Source: Pseudomonadota bacterium (GTDB lineage Bacteria; Pseudomonadota; Alphaproteobacteria; SP197). Taken from it: a stretch of 64,000 nt of DNA. This document shows, one piece after another, positions 42,279 through 51,553 of the stretch. The stretch spans positions 1-64,000 of the forward strand of contig JBCCIS010000024.1 in assembly GCA_039028155.1 (NCBI GenBank). Direction: 5' to 3'. Within the stretch, counting starts at the first letter, position 1, and each line of letters begins with the position of its first letter. Made by a program: the position numbers and the translations under genes. Under the pieces are notes generated by a model. That model was not told the DNA's origin, did not search any database, and saw nothing but the letters and a program-made list of their open reading frames with translations.

Positions 42279-44162
42279 ATGTGCGGCATTGCCGGCCAAA
42301 TCAATCTTGGTGGTCTCGACCGCGGGACAATCGCGCCCCGGCTCGACCTGGCGGTGGCGCGCCTGAAGGCGCGCGGCCCCGACGCCAACGGCACGTGGTT
42401 CGACCGTTGCGCCGCGCTCGGCCATACCCGCCTCGCCATCATCGATCTCAGCGAGGCCGGCGCCCAGCCGATGACCGAGGACGGTCTCGCGCTGGTCTAT
42501 AACGGCGAGATCTATAATCACGCCGAACTCCGGCAGGAACTCGAAACGCTCGGCCACCGGTTTCGTGGCCAGTCTGATACAGAGGTGCTGTTGAAGGCGT
42601 GGCGCCAGTGGGGCGCTGCCGTGCTGCCGCGGTTGAACGGCATGTTCGCGTTCGCGCTATGGGACGGCAGCGAGCTCGTCCTGGCCCGCGACCGCTTTGG
42701 CAAGAAGCCGCTACTCTATGCCGGTGATGGCCGGCGTCTGACGTTCGCTTCCGATCTCGTCGCGCTCGAAAGCCTCGAGGCGACGCAACGCCCTGTCGAT
42801 CCAGCCGCCTTGCGGCTCTTCTTCGCGCTGCGCTATCTGCCGGAACCCTGGTCGATCGCCCAGGGCGTGCGTCATCTGGCACCCGGTCACCTCGCACGGT
42901 TTTCGCAAGACGGCCTCAGGGTCGAAAGCTGGGTCACGCCGCCCCCGGCTGGCCCTTACGCCGACGAAACGGAGGCCGCACGGGACCTCGCCGACCGTTT
43001 CGATGCCGCCGTTGCCGCGCGTTTGGTCGCCGACGTACCTGTTGGTGCCTATCTCTCCGGCGGCGTCGACTCCGGTCTCGTCACGGCTGCCATGGTGCGT
43101 CACGCGCGCGATGTCAGAAGCTTCACGGTAGGCTTCGCCGGCGTTCCCAGCTATTACGAGGAACGTCCGGCCGCGCGACGTGTCGCCGATCATCTGGGTC
43201 TTGATCATACGGAGATCGAGGTCAGCCCGGACGATGCGCTTGCCGCGATCGAACCGATGTTCGACGGCCTGGACGAGCCGTTCGCCGATTCCTCCGCGCT
43301 GCCGTCCTATATCCTGGCGCGTGAAACCCGCCGGCACGTGACCGTCGCACTCTCCGGTGACGGCGGCGACGAGGTGTTCGGCGGCTATCGCATGTATCAG
43401 GGCGAGTTCTGGGCCGGGCGTTATGGCGCCTTGCCCGGTTGGCTGCGCGAGGGTCTGATCGAACCGGTCGTTGGCGCTCTGCCGGACGGTAAGGGATCAC
43501 GGCTGACCGATCAGGCGCGGCGCCTGAAGCGTTTTATCGACCACGGCGCCAAGCCGGCGATCGCGCGACGCGCCGGCCTTGCGCGTTTGCTCGATGAAGG
43601 CGAACTGGACGTGTTGATGGCCGTACCCAGCGAAGCGCCGACGGTCGAACAGCTATTCGCCATCGCGAGGCGCGACGCGCCGGCCGACGATCCGTTGACT
43701 GCGCTTTTGATTGGCGATCAGGTGCTGGGCCTGCCCGGCGACATGCTGGCCAAAGTCGATCGCACCTCGATGGCGGTGAGCCTCGAGGTGCGGTCGCCGT
43801 TTCTCGATCCCCATGTCGTCGCCTCGGCGAACGCCATGCCGGGTCCCTGGAAACTCAAACCTGGCCAAGGCAAGGCGATCCTCAAAAAGGCTTTCTCGGA
43901 CTGGCTGCCGGACGATGTCTTCAGCCTGCCGAAGAAGGGTTTCGAGTTGCCGATCGATCGCTGGCTGACCGGACCGCTGGACGATCTCACGCGCCGGGCC
44001 GTAGACCGAGGTCGGTTGGAGCGCCAGGGACTGATCAAGCCGGACCTGCCGGCGCGCTGGTATGACGATCTGAAGTCCGGCCGCCGCGATACCGCATGGC
44101 ACCTTTGGGCGATGATCAGCTTCGCCGCCTGGTCGGATCGGCGCGAGGCCGGCTGGTCATGA
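42279..44162 (+). CDS. asnB: AsnB-like glutamine amidotransferase/asparagine synthase, second copy
   Basis: A 627-residue paralogue of the gene at 33879, same architecture: MCGIAGQINLGG with Cys2, ARGPDANGTW, YNGEIYNHAELRQELETLGH, the ATP loop YLSGGVDSGLVTAAMV (about 257), ALSGDGGDEVFGGYRMYQ and LPGDMLAKVDRTSMAVSLEV. The two copies are clearly diverged (for example GGVDSG against GGIDSS), so they are unlikely to be a recent duplication and may amidate different carboxylated sugars. It overlaps the last operon gene by ATGA. Confidence 0.9.
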   Translation: MCGIAGQINLGGLDRGTIAPRLDLAVARLKARGPDANGTWFDRCAALGHTRLAIIDLSEAGAQPMTEDGLALVYNGEIYNHAELRQELETLGHRFRGQSDTEVLLKAWRQWGAAVLPRLNGMFAFALWDGSELVLARDRFGKKPLLYAGDGRRLTFASDLVALESLEATQRPVDPAALRLFFALRYLPEPWSIAQGVRHLAPGHLARFSQDGLRVESWVTPPPAGPYADETEAARDLADRFDAAVAARLVADVPVGAYLSGGVDSGLVTAAMVRHARDVRSFTVGFAGVPSYYEERPAARRVADHLGLDHTEIEVSPDDALAAIEPMFDGLDEPFADSSALPSYILARETRRHVTVALSGDGGDEVFGGYRMYQGEFWAGRYGALPGWLREGLIEPVVGALPDGKGSRLTDQARRLKRFIDHGAKPAIARRAGLARLLDEGELDVLMAVPSEAPTVEQLFAIARRDAPADDPLTALLIGDQVLGLPGDMLAKVDRTSMAVSLEVRSPFLDPHVVASANAMPGPWKLKPGQGKAILKKAFSDWLPDDVFSLPKKGFELPIDRWLTGPLDDLTRRAVDRGRLERQGLIKPDLPARWYDDLKSGRRDTAWHLWAMISFAAWSDRREAGWS

Positions 44163-45289
44163 AGATCTGTCAGCTCTGCGCGGTCGACTTCACGATGTAC
44201 CGGTTCCTGTTGCCTCTGTGCCTCGCCATGCAGGAGGCCGGTCACGAGGTCGTCGCCGTGTGCTCGCCGGGACCGTTGCTCGACCGTGTTGAAGCCGCCG
44301 GCATTCGCTGCCGTCCGGTCGTCATCGAGCGAAGCATGAGTCCGTTTGCGCAGAGACGCTCGGCGGCAGCGCTGAAACGCCTCTTCAAGGATGAATCGTT
44401 CGATCTCGTCCACGTCCATACACCGGTCGCCAGTCTGGTCGGGCGCTACGCCGCATGGCGCGCCGGCGTTCCGCATATCGTCTACACGGCGCACGGTTTC
44501 TACTTTCACGAAAACATGGCGTGGCCGAAGCGCAGTCTGATCATCGCACTGGAGTGGCTCGCGGGCCGCGTGACCGACGTGTTGTTGACCCAGTCTGAGG
44601 AGGACGCCGAGACCGCGCTTCGCCTGAAGCTGACCCGTGCCCGCATCGTCGAGGCGATCGGCAACGGCGTCGACACGGCAAGGTTCTCGCCCGGCGATGG
44701 CGACGTGCGCCGACGCCTTCGCGACGACCTCGACACGCCGGAGGACGCCGTCGTCGTCATGATGACGGGCCGGTTGGTCGCCGAGAAAGGCTACCCCGAA
44801 CTGTTTCACGCCATGGCCGGTGTCGATGCGCATCTGTGGGTCGCGGGCGACCGACTGGCGAGCGATCACGCCGATGCCATCGATGACGCGTTGGATCGTG
44901 TCGCGGCCGACCCGATGTTGGCCCCGCGCGTTCATTTGCTGGGTCAGCGCGACGATGTTCCCGATTTGCTGCGTGCCGCCGATATCTTCACGCTGCCGTC
45001 TCATCGCGAAGGCATGCCGCGCTCGATCATCGAAGCCATGATGACCGGCCTGCCGGTCGTCGCGACCGATGTCAGGGGCAGCCGTGAGGAAGTCGTCGAC
45101 GGCGAGACCGGACTGCTGGTGCCGGTCAAGGATGCGCGGTCACTGCAGAACGCCCTTGCGCGCTTTGCCGACGACCCGGCGCTTCGCGCGCGCATGGGTG
45201 AGGCCGGCCGGGAACGGGCCTTAACGCTCTATGACGAACAGCAGGTCATCGAGCGTCAACTCGAGCTGTTGGGATTGAAGACGAGCTAA
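44159..45289 (+). CDS. GT4-family glycosyltransferase (PglA-like), last gene of the operon
   Basis: A 376-residue retaining glycosyltransferase similar in style to PglA-type N-acetylgalactosaminyltransferases. It begins MKICQLCAVDFTMYRFLLPL, has VHTPVASLVGRYAAWRAGVP, YTAHGFYFHENMAWPKRSLI, EAIGNGVDTARFSPGD, MMTGRLVAEKGYPELFHAMA and SHREGMPRSIIEAMMTGLPV containing the EX7E motif (EGMPRSIIE). It overlaps asnB by 4 bp. Twenty-five bases after its stop begins a strong intrinsic terminator. Confidence 0.92.
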   Translation: MKICQLCAVDFTMYRFLLPLCLAMQEAGHEVVAVCSPGPLLDRVEAAGIRCRPVVIERSMSPFAQRRSAAALKRLFKDESFDLVHVHTPVASLVGRYAAWRAGVPHIVYTAHGFYFHENMAWPKRSLIIALEWLAGRVTDVLLTQSEEDAETALRLKLTRARIVEAIGNGVDTARFSPGDGDVRRRLRDDLDTPEDAVVVMMTGRLVAEKGYPELFHAMAGVDAHLWVAGDRLASDHADAIDDALDRVAADPMLAPRVHLLGQRDDVPDLLRAADIFTLPSHREGMPRSIIEAMMTGLPVVATDVRGSREEVVDGETGLLVPVKDARSLQNALARFADDPALRARMGEAGRERALTLYDEQQVIERQLELLGLKTS

Positions 45290-45296
45290 CCGGCGA

Positions 45297-47006
45297 CTAC
45301 GCGGTCTCGCTATCGCCGGCGGATTTCTTTTTCCGCCGGCTTTTCTTTTCTTTCGGCAGGACGGTGATCGCCCATTTGATGGTGGTGGATTCGCCGTTCA
45401 AGCCACCGCTAACAACGATCTGGCTGGTGCGGCGCATGGTACTGCCGCCCAGATAGATCGAATCGGCGACGGAGACCACGCCGCCCTGGGCGCGGAACCG
45501 CCAGCCTTCGCCCGAGCCCAGGCGCATCAGGACGCTGGCGCCGTCGCGGATCGCGGCGGCCTGGACATCCGGGTGCAGGTGAAAGCGCAGGGTGAACTGT
45601 TCGCCGCCCGGCCCTTCGGCGATGTCCTCGCCGCGCAGATCGGTGCCGTCGGCATTCATGAAAAGGCGCCGGCGATGCATCAGCCGGCTGTTCGCGCGGT
45701 AGCCGTCGTGGCTCATGGTAAGCCACGTCGCGCCTTCCTGTTCGTCTCGTTCGATCGCGATCTCTTTGGGCGCGCGGCCCAACGTGCCATCGGCGCGGAA
45801 CTCGACGGCGTTATTGTCGTCGATGCCAAGGGTCGAATGCGCCGCCGTCGCACGGCACGCCGCCCGCCACTCGGTGTTCGGGCCGCGATAGGCGCCGACA
45901 TTCACGATCATCCGTTCGCGCCCAATGCTCATCTCAAAGCTCAGGGGCCCGGCCTGGGCCTCGCCGGCAAAGTCGGCCGGCGGCGGCGTACCAGAATCGA
46001 CCAGCAACAAGGTGCGCCGGGCGACGATCCGTTCGTAACCGGTCTGGAGCGCGCGCGACGTCGGTTTGCCGGTCGCCTGACCCAGCGCGAGCACGTTGTC
46101 GATCAACTCGGCCTGCTCCTCCGACGATCCGTTGAAGAGCGCCAGCCCGCCATCGCCATGACGGTAAAAGCGCAGCATGGGCGCGGTGCGGTCGATCGCC
46201 AGTTGCAGCCAATCCGGCGTCGGTTTCTTGGCCGCGATCAGGGCGAAGCGGATCTCCACGAGGTCCCGCATCAACTGGAACTGCACGCTCGGGTTCCGTT
46301 CGGCCTGGCCGCCGTCGGGCAGCGACTGCCGGTCAAGCTCGTGCTCCAGCAGACGCAGGCCCTGGGGCAGACGTCGTTCGGCGCCCGGCAGGGTCATGCC
46401 GGCGTAAAGCAGCGCCTTGACCGCGGCGATCCGGCCGATGCCCTCGGGCCCGTGGCCGACGACGCGGGCCAGGTGGCGGGTCTGTTCGGCCAGGCTCTGC
46501 AGAAAGCGGCGGCGGAACAGGATGTCGGAGCCGTTCAGCAGAAAACCGCCATGGGTCAACCAGGCCGCCAGGCGCCGGCCCAGAATGTCCGGGCGCCAGC
46601 AGAAGCGTTCCCAGCTGCCGCATTCGGCCATCCAATTGGCGCAGGCGTGTCGCGCCGCGCCACGTGCCTCGCCGCCCAGTTCCCGCAGATCGCGCAGCCA
46701 TTGGAAGCCGTGCAGCTCGGCGACCCAACCGTCCCATGCTTCCGGCGGGTACCACTCGACACTGCCCGGCTTGCCGTCAAACTGCAGGGTCTGGCCGGCA
46801 AACCGCCAGGTGCCCTGCATGATCAGGCGAGCGCGTTCGGCATCGCCGGGCCAGGGATCGGTCGGTGCCTGGGCGAGCCGCTCGGGCTGGCGTCCGCCCA
46901 GGGTGAAGCGGTAGAGCGGACTGGCGAACGCAATCGCGCGCAGTGAATCGATTGGTCCACGCATAGCGCGCCGACGGCGCCGCGCGATCTCGCCTCCGCT
47001 GGCCAT
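45297..47006 (-). CDS. heparinase II/III-family protein
   Basis: A 569-residue protein with an alpha-toroid N-terminal domain and a C-terminal Hepar_II_III beta-domain (about 330-540). Typical are WVAELHGFQWLRDL, NWMAECGSWERFCWRPDILG, SLPDGGQAERNPSVQFQLMR, RFYRHGDGGLALFNGSSEEQ and AAHSTLGIDDNNAVEF. Alphaproteobacteria usually carry this gene after rsmB and rpe, in the order seen here; its substrate there is unknown. The C-terminus is unusually basic (KEKKSRRKKKSAGD) because it overlaps the terminator of the convergent operon. ATG 47006 is used; a Met 15 codons later is another option. Confidence 0.88.
   Translation of the reverse strand: MASGGEIARRRRRAMRGPIDSLRAIAFASPLYRFTLGGRQPERLAQAPTDPWPGDAERARLIMQGTWRFAGQTLQFDGKPGSVEWYPPEAWDGWVAELHGFQWLRDLRELGGEARGAARHACANWMAECGSWERFCWRPDILGRRLAAWLTHGGFLLNGSDILFRRRFLQSLAEQTRHLARVVGHGPEGIGRIAAVKALLYAGMTLPGAERRLPQGLRLLEHELDRQSLPDGGQAERNPSVQFQLMRDLVEIRFALIAAKKPTPDWLQLAIDRTAPMLRFYRHGDGGLALFNGSSEEQAELIDNVLALGQATGKPTSRALQTGYERIVARRTLLLVDSGTPPPADFAGEAQAGPLSFEMSIGRERMIVNVGAYRGPNTEWRAACRATAAHSTLGIDDNNAVEFRADGTLGRAPKEIAIERDEQEGATWLTMSHDGYRANSRLMHRRRLFMNADGTDLRGEDIAEGPGGEQFTLRFHLHPDVQAAAIRDGASVLMRLGSGEGWRFRAQGGVVSVADSIYLGGSTMRRTSQIVVSGGLNGESTTIKWAITVLPKEKKSRRKKKSAGDSETA
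45315..45353 (+). terminator. intrinsic terminator of the glycan operon, inside the antisense end of the heparinase gene
   Basis: GCCGGCGGA (45315-45323) and TCCGCCGGC (45332-45340) form a perfect 9-bp GC-rich stem with an 8-base loop, followed on the plus strand by TTTTCTTTTCTTT (45341-45353). It lies 25 bases beyond the stop of the last glycosyltransferase. On the minus strand the same bases encode the lysine/arginine-rich tail of the heparinase-like protein. There is no T-tract on that strand, so it acts in one direction. Confidence 0.85.
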
Positions 47007-47015
47007 CGGGACGGC

Positions 47016-47675
47016 TTAGCCGCGCAATGTGGCGATATTGGTCGCGTAGGCCGCCGCGTCGCCGGTGAAGACGGCGCTGCCGGCAACCAGCACGTCGGCG
47101 CCGGCGGCAATGACCTGGGGTGCGGTCTGAGGCGTGATACCGCCGTCGACCTCCAGGTCGATGTCGCGGCCGGTCGCATCAATCTTTGCACGCAGCGCCA
47201 TGATCTTGTCGAGCGTCGAGGGGATGAAGCTTTGACCGCCGAAGCCGGGATTGACGCTCATAACCAGCACCAGGTCGACAAGATCGAGCACGTGGTCAAC
47301 CGCGTCGGCCGGCGTTGCCGGATTGAGCGAGATGCCGGCCTTCTTGCCGAGTGCCTTGATGCGCTGAAGCGAACGGTGCACGTGCGGGCCGGCTTCTGGA
47401 TGCACAGTCAGAATGTCCGCCCCCGCATCGGCAAAGGCGTCGAGCATCGGGTCGACGGGGCTGATCATCAAATGGACATCGAATGTCTTGGCGCTATGCG
47501 GGCGCAGCTTGGCAATCACTGGCGGGCCGATGGTGAGGTTGGGCACGAAGTGACCGTCCATCACGTCGACGTGGATGTAGTCCGCGCCGGCCTGATCGAT
47601 GGCCCGGATCTCCTCGCCCATCGCGGCAAAGTCGGCCGCCAGGATGGAAGGCGCGATGCGAATAGCTTGTGGCAT
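47016..47675 (-). CDS. rpe: ribulose-phosphate 3-epimerase
   Basis: Interconverts ribulose 5-phosphate and xylulose 5-phosphate. The 219-residue TIM barrel has [40 protein letters not shown] (metal His and Asp), [24 protein letters not shown] and LEVDGGI with the second catalytic Asp. ATG 47675 matches family starts; an upstream in-frame extension overlaps rsmB and is not protein-like. It lies between rsmB and the heparinase-like gene, all on the same strand. Confidence 0.96.
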   Translation of the reverse strand: MPQAIRIAPSILAADFAAMGEEIRAIDQAGADYIHVDVMDGHFVPNLTIGPPVIAKLRPHSAKTFDVHLMISPVDPMLDAFADAGADILTVHPEAGPHVHRSLQRIKALGKKAGISLNPATPADAVDHVLDLVDLVLVMSVNPGFGGQSFIPSTLDKIMALRAKIDATGRDIDLEVDGGITPQTAPQVIAAGADVLVAGSAVFTGDAAAYATNIATLRG

Positions 47676-47692
47676 GACGATGAGGTAACAGG

Positions 47693-48979
47693 TTAGCGAA
47701 TCCGCCGCAAGCGAACGGCATAGAAGCCATCCAGCCCGCCGCGTTCGGGCCAATGGCAAGGCAGGGTGCGCAGCGCACCCGTGCCATCGATAAGGTCAGG
47801 ATCGCCGCCGGTTTCGGCCGGTGTGACGGGCACAATCTCGACATCGTCACAGCGCGCCAAGAGTGCTTCGGTCTGCGCCGCGCTCTCGTCTTCCTGCAGG
47901 GAGCAGACCGCGTAGACCACCAGACCGCCGGGCCTGACCATGCAGATCGCATTGTCGATCAGGCGTCTTTGCAGGTCGGCCAGGCGTACGACGTCATCCG
48001 GGCGTTTGGTCCGGGCGATATCGGGATGGCGCCGGATGGTGCCGGTGCCGCTGCATGGCGCATCGATTAGAACTGCATCGGCGGGCATTTCCGGTTGCCA
48101 CGTCGTGGCGTCGGCGCTGATGGGTGTCGCGGTCAGCGAAAGCCGCTTCAGGTTCTCCTCCAGGCGCGCCTGGCGGCGGTCGGAGAGATCGACCGCGGTC
48201 ACCTTGCCGCCGGCCGCGACGAGCTGGGCCGTCTTGCCGCCGGGCGCGGCGCACAAGTCGATTACCGACTGGCCGGCGACATCGCCGAGCAGGCGGGCCG
48301 GCATTGCTGCCGCGGCGTCCTGCACCCACCAGCGGCCCTCGGCGAAGCCCGGCAGGTCGGTGACGTCGCCGCCCGCCTTGAGACGCAGGGATCCTGTCGG
48401 CAGGCGCTCGGCCTCCAGGCGGCGGGCCCATTCATCGCCGTCGCTGACAACCGTCAGGTCAAGCGGCGCGCGGGTCAGATGGGCCGCCCCGATCGCGCGT
48501 GCCGTCGCCTCGCCATAGGCAGTCGTCCAACTATCGAAGAGCCATTCGGGTGTGTTGAGCAGGATTGCATCCTGGGCCTCTATCTTGGTTGGGCCTTCGC
48601 GCTGAAGTCGGCGCAGCACGGCGTTGACCAGCTTGGCGAAGGGCGGACAGACATCTTTCGCCAGATCGACGGAGGTCGAGATCGCGGCGTGCGGCGCCAG
48701 ATCCAGAAACAGGAGCTGCGCCACGCCGATGCGCAGCACCTGGCGTGCCATCAACGCGCGCTTGGGCAGGCGACGCTCCAGGCAGGAGCGGATGAGGTCA
48801 TCGATCTGGCCCAGACGTCGCAAGGTTTCTGATGCGACGGCGCGGGCCAGCGCCCGATCGCGCAGTTCGAGTTTGCCGAAGACCTTGTCTGTCTCGAGCA
48901 CATCGTCGAGCGGGCGGCGGTGATCGAGCACGGACCCGACAGCGCCAAGTGCCACCGCCCGGGCATTCTCAGGCGTCAC
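47693..48979 (-). CDS. rsmB: 16S rRNA (cytosine-967 C5)-methyltransferase
   Basis: A 428-residue RNA methyltransferase of the RsmB family. Residues 1-135 are the NusB-like RNA-binding domain ([40 protein letters not shown]); the SAM domain has [20 protein letters not shown] (about 240), the catalytic-Cys motifs [15 protein letters not shown] and [11 protein letters not shown]. It leads the block rsmB, rpe, heparinase. The 130 bases between its start and htpX hold no gene that I can support. Confidence 0.95.
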   Translation of the reverse strand: MTPENARAVALGAVGSVLDHRRPLDDVLETDKVFGKLELRDRALARAVASETLRRLGQIDDLIRSCLERRLPKRALMARQVLRIGVAQLLFLDLAPHAAISTSVDLAKDVCPPFAKLVNAVLRRLQREGPTKIEAQDAILLNTPEWLFDSWTTAYGEATARAIGAAHLTRAPLDLTVVSDGDEWARRLEAERLPTGSLRLKAGGDVTDLPGFAEGRWWVQDAAAAMPARLLGDVAGQSVIDLCAAPGGKTAQLVAAGGKVTAVDLSDRRQARLEENLKRLSLTATPISADATTWQPEMPADAVLIDAPCSGTGTIRRHPDIARTKRPDDVVRLADLQRRLIDNAICMVRPGGLVVYAVCSLQEDESAAQTEALLARCDDVEIVPVTPAETGGDPDLIDGTGALRTLPCHWPERGGLDGFYAVRLRRIR

Positions 48980-49109
48980 GCGCCGCCCTGACGCACGGCG
49001 AGGTGACAGTGCTCACGACACAAGACCTCTTGCCAATGATCTCGGCCGCCACCGCCGGATGTCGTCCATTTGGTCATGGCGCCATAGTGCCGTGACGGTG
49101 AGGTGCCGG

Positions 49110-49958
49110 CTAGCCCCACGGCCCCGCGGCGCCGGCCATGGCGCGCAAGCGCGCGACGCGCTCGGCGGTGCGCGGGTGGGTACTGAACAGGCTATCGACG
49201 CTGTGCGCGTGCAGCGGATTGACGATGAACATATGGGCGGTCGCCGGGTTGTCCTCGGCCTCGCGGTTGTCGATGCGCGAGCCACGCTCGAGCTTTTCGA
49301 GCGCCGAAGCCAGCCATAGCGGATGGCCGCAGATCTCCGCGCCGATCTTGTCGGCTTCGTACTCACGGGTCCGGCTGATCGCCATCTGCACCAGGCCGGC
49401 TGCCATCGGCGCCAGGATCATCATCAAGAGCACGCCGACGATGCCGAGCGGATTGTTGCGGCTGCCGCCGAAGAACATGGCGAAGGAGGCAAGCATGGTC
49501 AGCGCGCCGGCAATGGTCGCCGTGATTGTCATGATCAGGGTATCGCGGTTCTTCACATGCGCGAGTTCGTGCGCCATGACACCGGCGATTTCCTCCGACG
49601 TCATGGCCTTCAACAGCCCGGTCGTCGCCGCGACGGCGGCGTTCTCCGGGTTGCGTCCGGTGGCGAACGCGTTGGGCTGCGGCGTGTCGATAATATAGAC
49701 CTTGGGCATCGGCAGCTCGGCGCGCTGGGCCAGCTGTTCGACGATGCCATAGAATTCCGGCGCGTTCTGGCGGTTGACCTCGCGCGCCTTGTACATCCTG
49801 AGCACCATGGAGCCGGAGTTCCACCAGGCGAATAGGTTCATGCCGCAGGCGACAACCAGCGCGATCAGCATGCCGGCCTCGCCGGCCAGCAGGAAACCCG
49901 CGCCGATGAAGAGCGCGGTCATCGCCGCCATCAACATGAAGGTCTTGATTTGGTTCAT
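49110..49958 (-). CDS. htpX: membrane zinc protease HtpX
   Basis: A 282-residue inner-membrane M48 metalloprotease involved in quality control of membrane proteins. Two hydrophobic segments are near the N-terminus (about 5-45) and two around 140-190. The zinc site is HELAH in [18 protein letters not shown] with the third ligand in [32 protein letters not shown] is also typical. The ATG at 49958 gives [17 protein letters not shown]; an upstream in-frame extension of 23 residues is unlikely. Confidence 0.95.
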   Translation of the reverse strand: MNQIKTFMLMAAMTALFIGAGFLLAGEAGMLIALVVACGMNLFAWWNSGSMVLRMYKAREVNRQNAPEFYGIVEQLAQRAELPMPKVYIIDTPQPNAFATGRNPENAAVAATTGLLKAMTSEEIAGVMAHELAHVKNRDTLIMTITATIAGALTMLASFAMFFGGSRNNPLGIVGVLLMMILAPMAAGLVQMAISRTREYEADKIGAEICGHPLWLASALEKLERGSRIDNREAEDNPATAHMFIVNPLHAHSVDSLFSTHPRTAERVARLRAMAGAAGPWG

Positions 49959-50094
49959 GTTCTCTACCGTTCCTATGCCCCTTTTTTCTTGGACATGCAT
50001 GTGGGGATGGCGGTGCCCGCCGGTCAAGATGCTGGGCCGCCGATTGGACCCAAGGCCCTCAATCCACTACCCTGAGGCGGAAGGGTGAGAAGCG

Positions 50095-50448
50095 ATGCCC
50101 GAGGTCATGGAGAGCGAAAAGGCCCGCAAACGCCGCGAAGAAGCAGCCATGCTGCGCCGTGCGGCGCGATCGACGACGCCCAGGGCCTATCAGACTCCCG
50201 CAGCCAACCGGCCGAAGACGTTCGATCACGACCCGACAATCGATGCGCAAGAGACCTATACCAACTTGTTCGGCGCGTTTACGAGCGGTACCACGCTGCG
50301 CGAGCATATCGCCAACGCGATGGTGTTGGGCGCCAATCTGTTCGCGTATCTTCTGCTCGCCACCATATTGAGCCTGGCGCAGTGCTCCCTGTGGTATGAA
50401 CCCGGCATGTACTCCGATCCCGATCGCGTTCAGACAATCGGCCGATAA
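50095..50448 (+). CDS. small predicted membrane protein, function unknown
   Basis: A 117-residue protein not recognised. The first 50 residues are basic and polar ([18 protein letters not shown]); one hydrophobic segment lies at about 76-96 ([20 protein letters not shown]), and a short tail ends [11 protein letters not shown]. It is divergent from htpX and 2 bases upstream of the DUF1674 gene. It may be a conserved hypothetical of the group, but I cannot name a family. Confidence 0.65.
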   Translation: MPEVMESEKARKRREEAAMLRRAARSTTPRAYQTPAANRPKTFDHDPTIDAQETYTNLFGAFTSGTTLREHIANAMVLGANLFAYLLLATILSLAQCSLWYEPGMYSDPDRVQTIGR

Positions 50449-50450
50449 GC

Positions 50451-50615
50451 ATGAGTGACGAAAAGAAAACACCTGACGAGACGGGCAAGAAGCCCGCGAC
50501 CCAACGTTTGGGACCGGACGGCAAGCCGCTGCCCGAGGAGGTCGGCGGACCCAAGGGTCCGGAGCCCACGCGTTATGGCGACTGGGAGGTCAACGGTCGG
50601 GTCTCCGACTTCTGA
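50451..50615 (+). CDS. DUF1674 protein (succinate dehydrogenase assembly factor 4-like)
   Basis: A 54-residue protein with the complete DUF1674 signature at its C-terminus: [20 protein letters not shown] followed by RVSDF. Relatives include mitochondrial SDHAF4, which aids maturation of the succinate dehydrogenase flavoprotein. In alphaproteobacteria the gene is often near htpX and rsmB, as here. It starts two bases after the preceding stop and ends six bases before the Sel1 lipoprotein gene. Its tiny size makes it easy to miss. Confidence 0.9.
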   Translation: MSDEKKTPDETGKKPATQRLGPDGKPLPEEVGGPKGPEPTRYGDWEVNGRVSDF

Positions 50616-50620
50616 CCGGC

Positions 50621-51553
50621 ATGAACAATGTCGGGCGCTTGTGCCGCCAGGGTTTGCTGGCAGCGACACTGCTGCTTGGCGCATGCGCTGATCGTCTTTC
50701 CGATGCCTCGCTGCCGGACAACCCGGATGTGCAGGAGACCGTGCGCCTGGCGCGTGAAGGCGACCCGATCGCCCAGACGGTCATGGGCAACCTCTATGAG
50801 ACCAATGTGTTCGGTGCGCCAGACTATCGGCGCGCGGCAGCCTGGTACATGGAAGCGGCGCGCCAGGACGATGCGCTGGCCCGGTACTTCCTGGGCAACC
50901 TCTATGAGCGCGGCCTGGGCGTCGACCGGGACTACGCGACGGCGGCGGCGCTCTATAAGTCGGCCGCCGATGGCGGCAACACGAGCGCCGCTTTCAAGCT
51001 CGGCTACTTCCACGAAAAAGGCCTGGGTGTCGTCCAAGACTTTGCGGCGGCCCGGCGCTGGTATGACGTGGCCGAGCAGGGCTGGACCGGCCAGCGGGTT
51101 CAACCGTTGCAGCCGGAATATCTGGTGGTGGCACCGGCCGCCGGTCCGAGTGAGCCGGAGACCGTGACGCTGGTGCCGGTTGCCAGCCTGGCCTCGCTGC
51201 CGGTCACCTTCCAGCCGGCAGACAGCGCGACACCGGCGGACCTCGCCAGCACCGCCACCGCGGAGGCGGCGCCAGCACCCGCGGCTGCGCCGGGTTTCTA
51301 TCTTCACCTGGCGTCACAACGCGAGCAGAACGATGCGATCGCAGCCTGGCAGGAAGCGCAAAGCCGGTTTCCCGATCTGCTCGACGGCCTGACCGTGGCG
51401 CTCGCCAAGCTCGATCTGGGCGGCGGTTCCGGCGTCTATTATCAGGTGCTGGCCGGACCGATCGCTGCGGAGGAAGACGCCGACATCATCTGTGCGCGCC
51501 TTCAACCGCAGGATCAGTACTGCGACCCCATTCCGCTGACCGACCTACCTTAA
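50621..51553 (+). CDS. lipoprotein with Sel1 repeats and a SPOR-like C-terminal domain
   Basis: A 310-residue predicted lipoprotein. A signal peptide ends at the lipobox LLGAC (Cys22). Sel1-like repeats span about 35-155 (DPIAQTVMGNLYETNVFG, DALARYFLGNLYERGLG, TSAAFKLGYFHEKGLG). A low-complexity Ala/Pro linker (about 200-245) leads to a SPOR-like domain (about 247-300; GFYLHLASQREQNDAI, YYQVLAGPIAAEEDA), which in other proteins binds denuded peptidoglycan. It likely works in the cell envelope. It overlaps the convergent flavin-binding gene by 4 bp at their stops. Confidence 0.82.
   Translation: MNNVGRLCRQGLLAATLLLGACADRLSDASLPDNPDVQETVRLAREGDPIAQTVMGNLYETNVFGAPDYRRAAAWYMEAARQDDALARYFLGNLYERGLGVDRDYATAAALYKSAADGGNTSAAFKLGYFHEKGLGVVQDFAAARRWYDVAEQGWTGQRVQPLQPEYLVVAPAAGPSEPETVTLVPVASLASLPVTFQPADSATPADLASTATAEAAPAPAAAPGFYLHLASQREQNDAIAAWQEAQSRFPDLLDGLTVALAKLDLGGGSGVYYQVLAGPIAAEEDADIICARLQPQDQYCDPIPLTDLP

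Noticed and set aside
7708-45289. Transposon, phage or integrase remnants expected in a mosaic glycan island
   Set aside because: No transposase, integrase, tRNA gene or terminal repeat was found in or beside the operon.
48980-49109. Possible small gene between rsmB and htpX
   Set aside because: No frame has a plausible start, Shine-Dalgarno and protein-like composition; nothing supportable.
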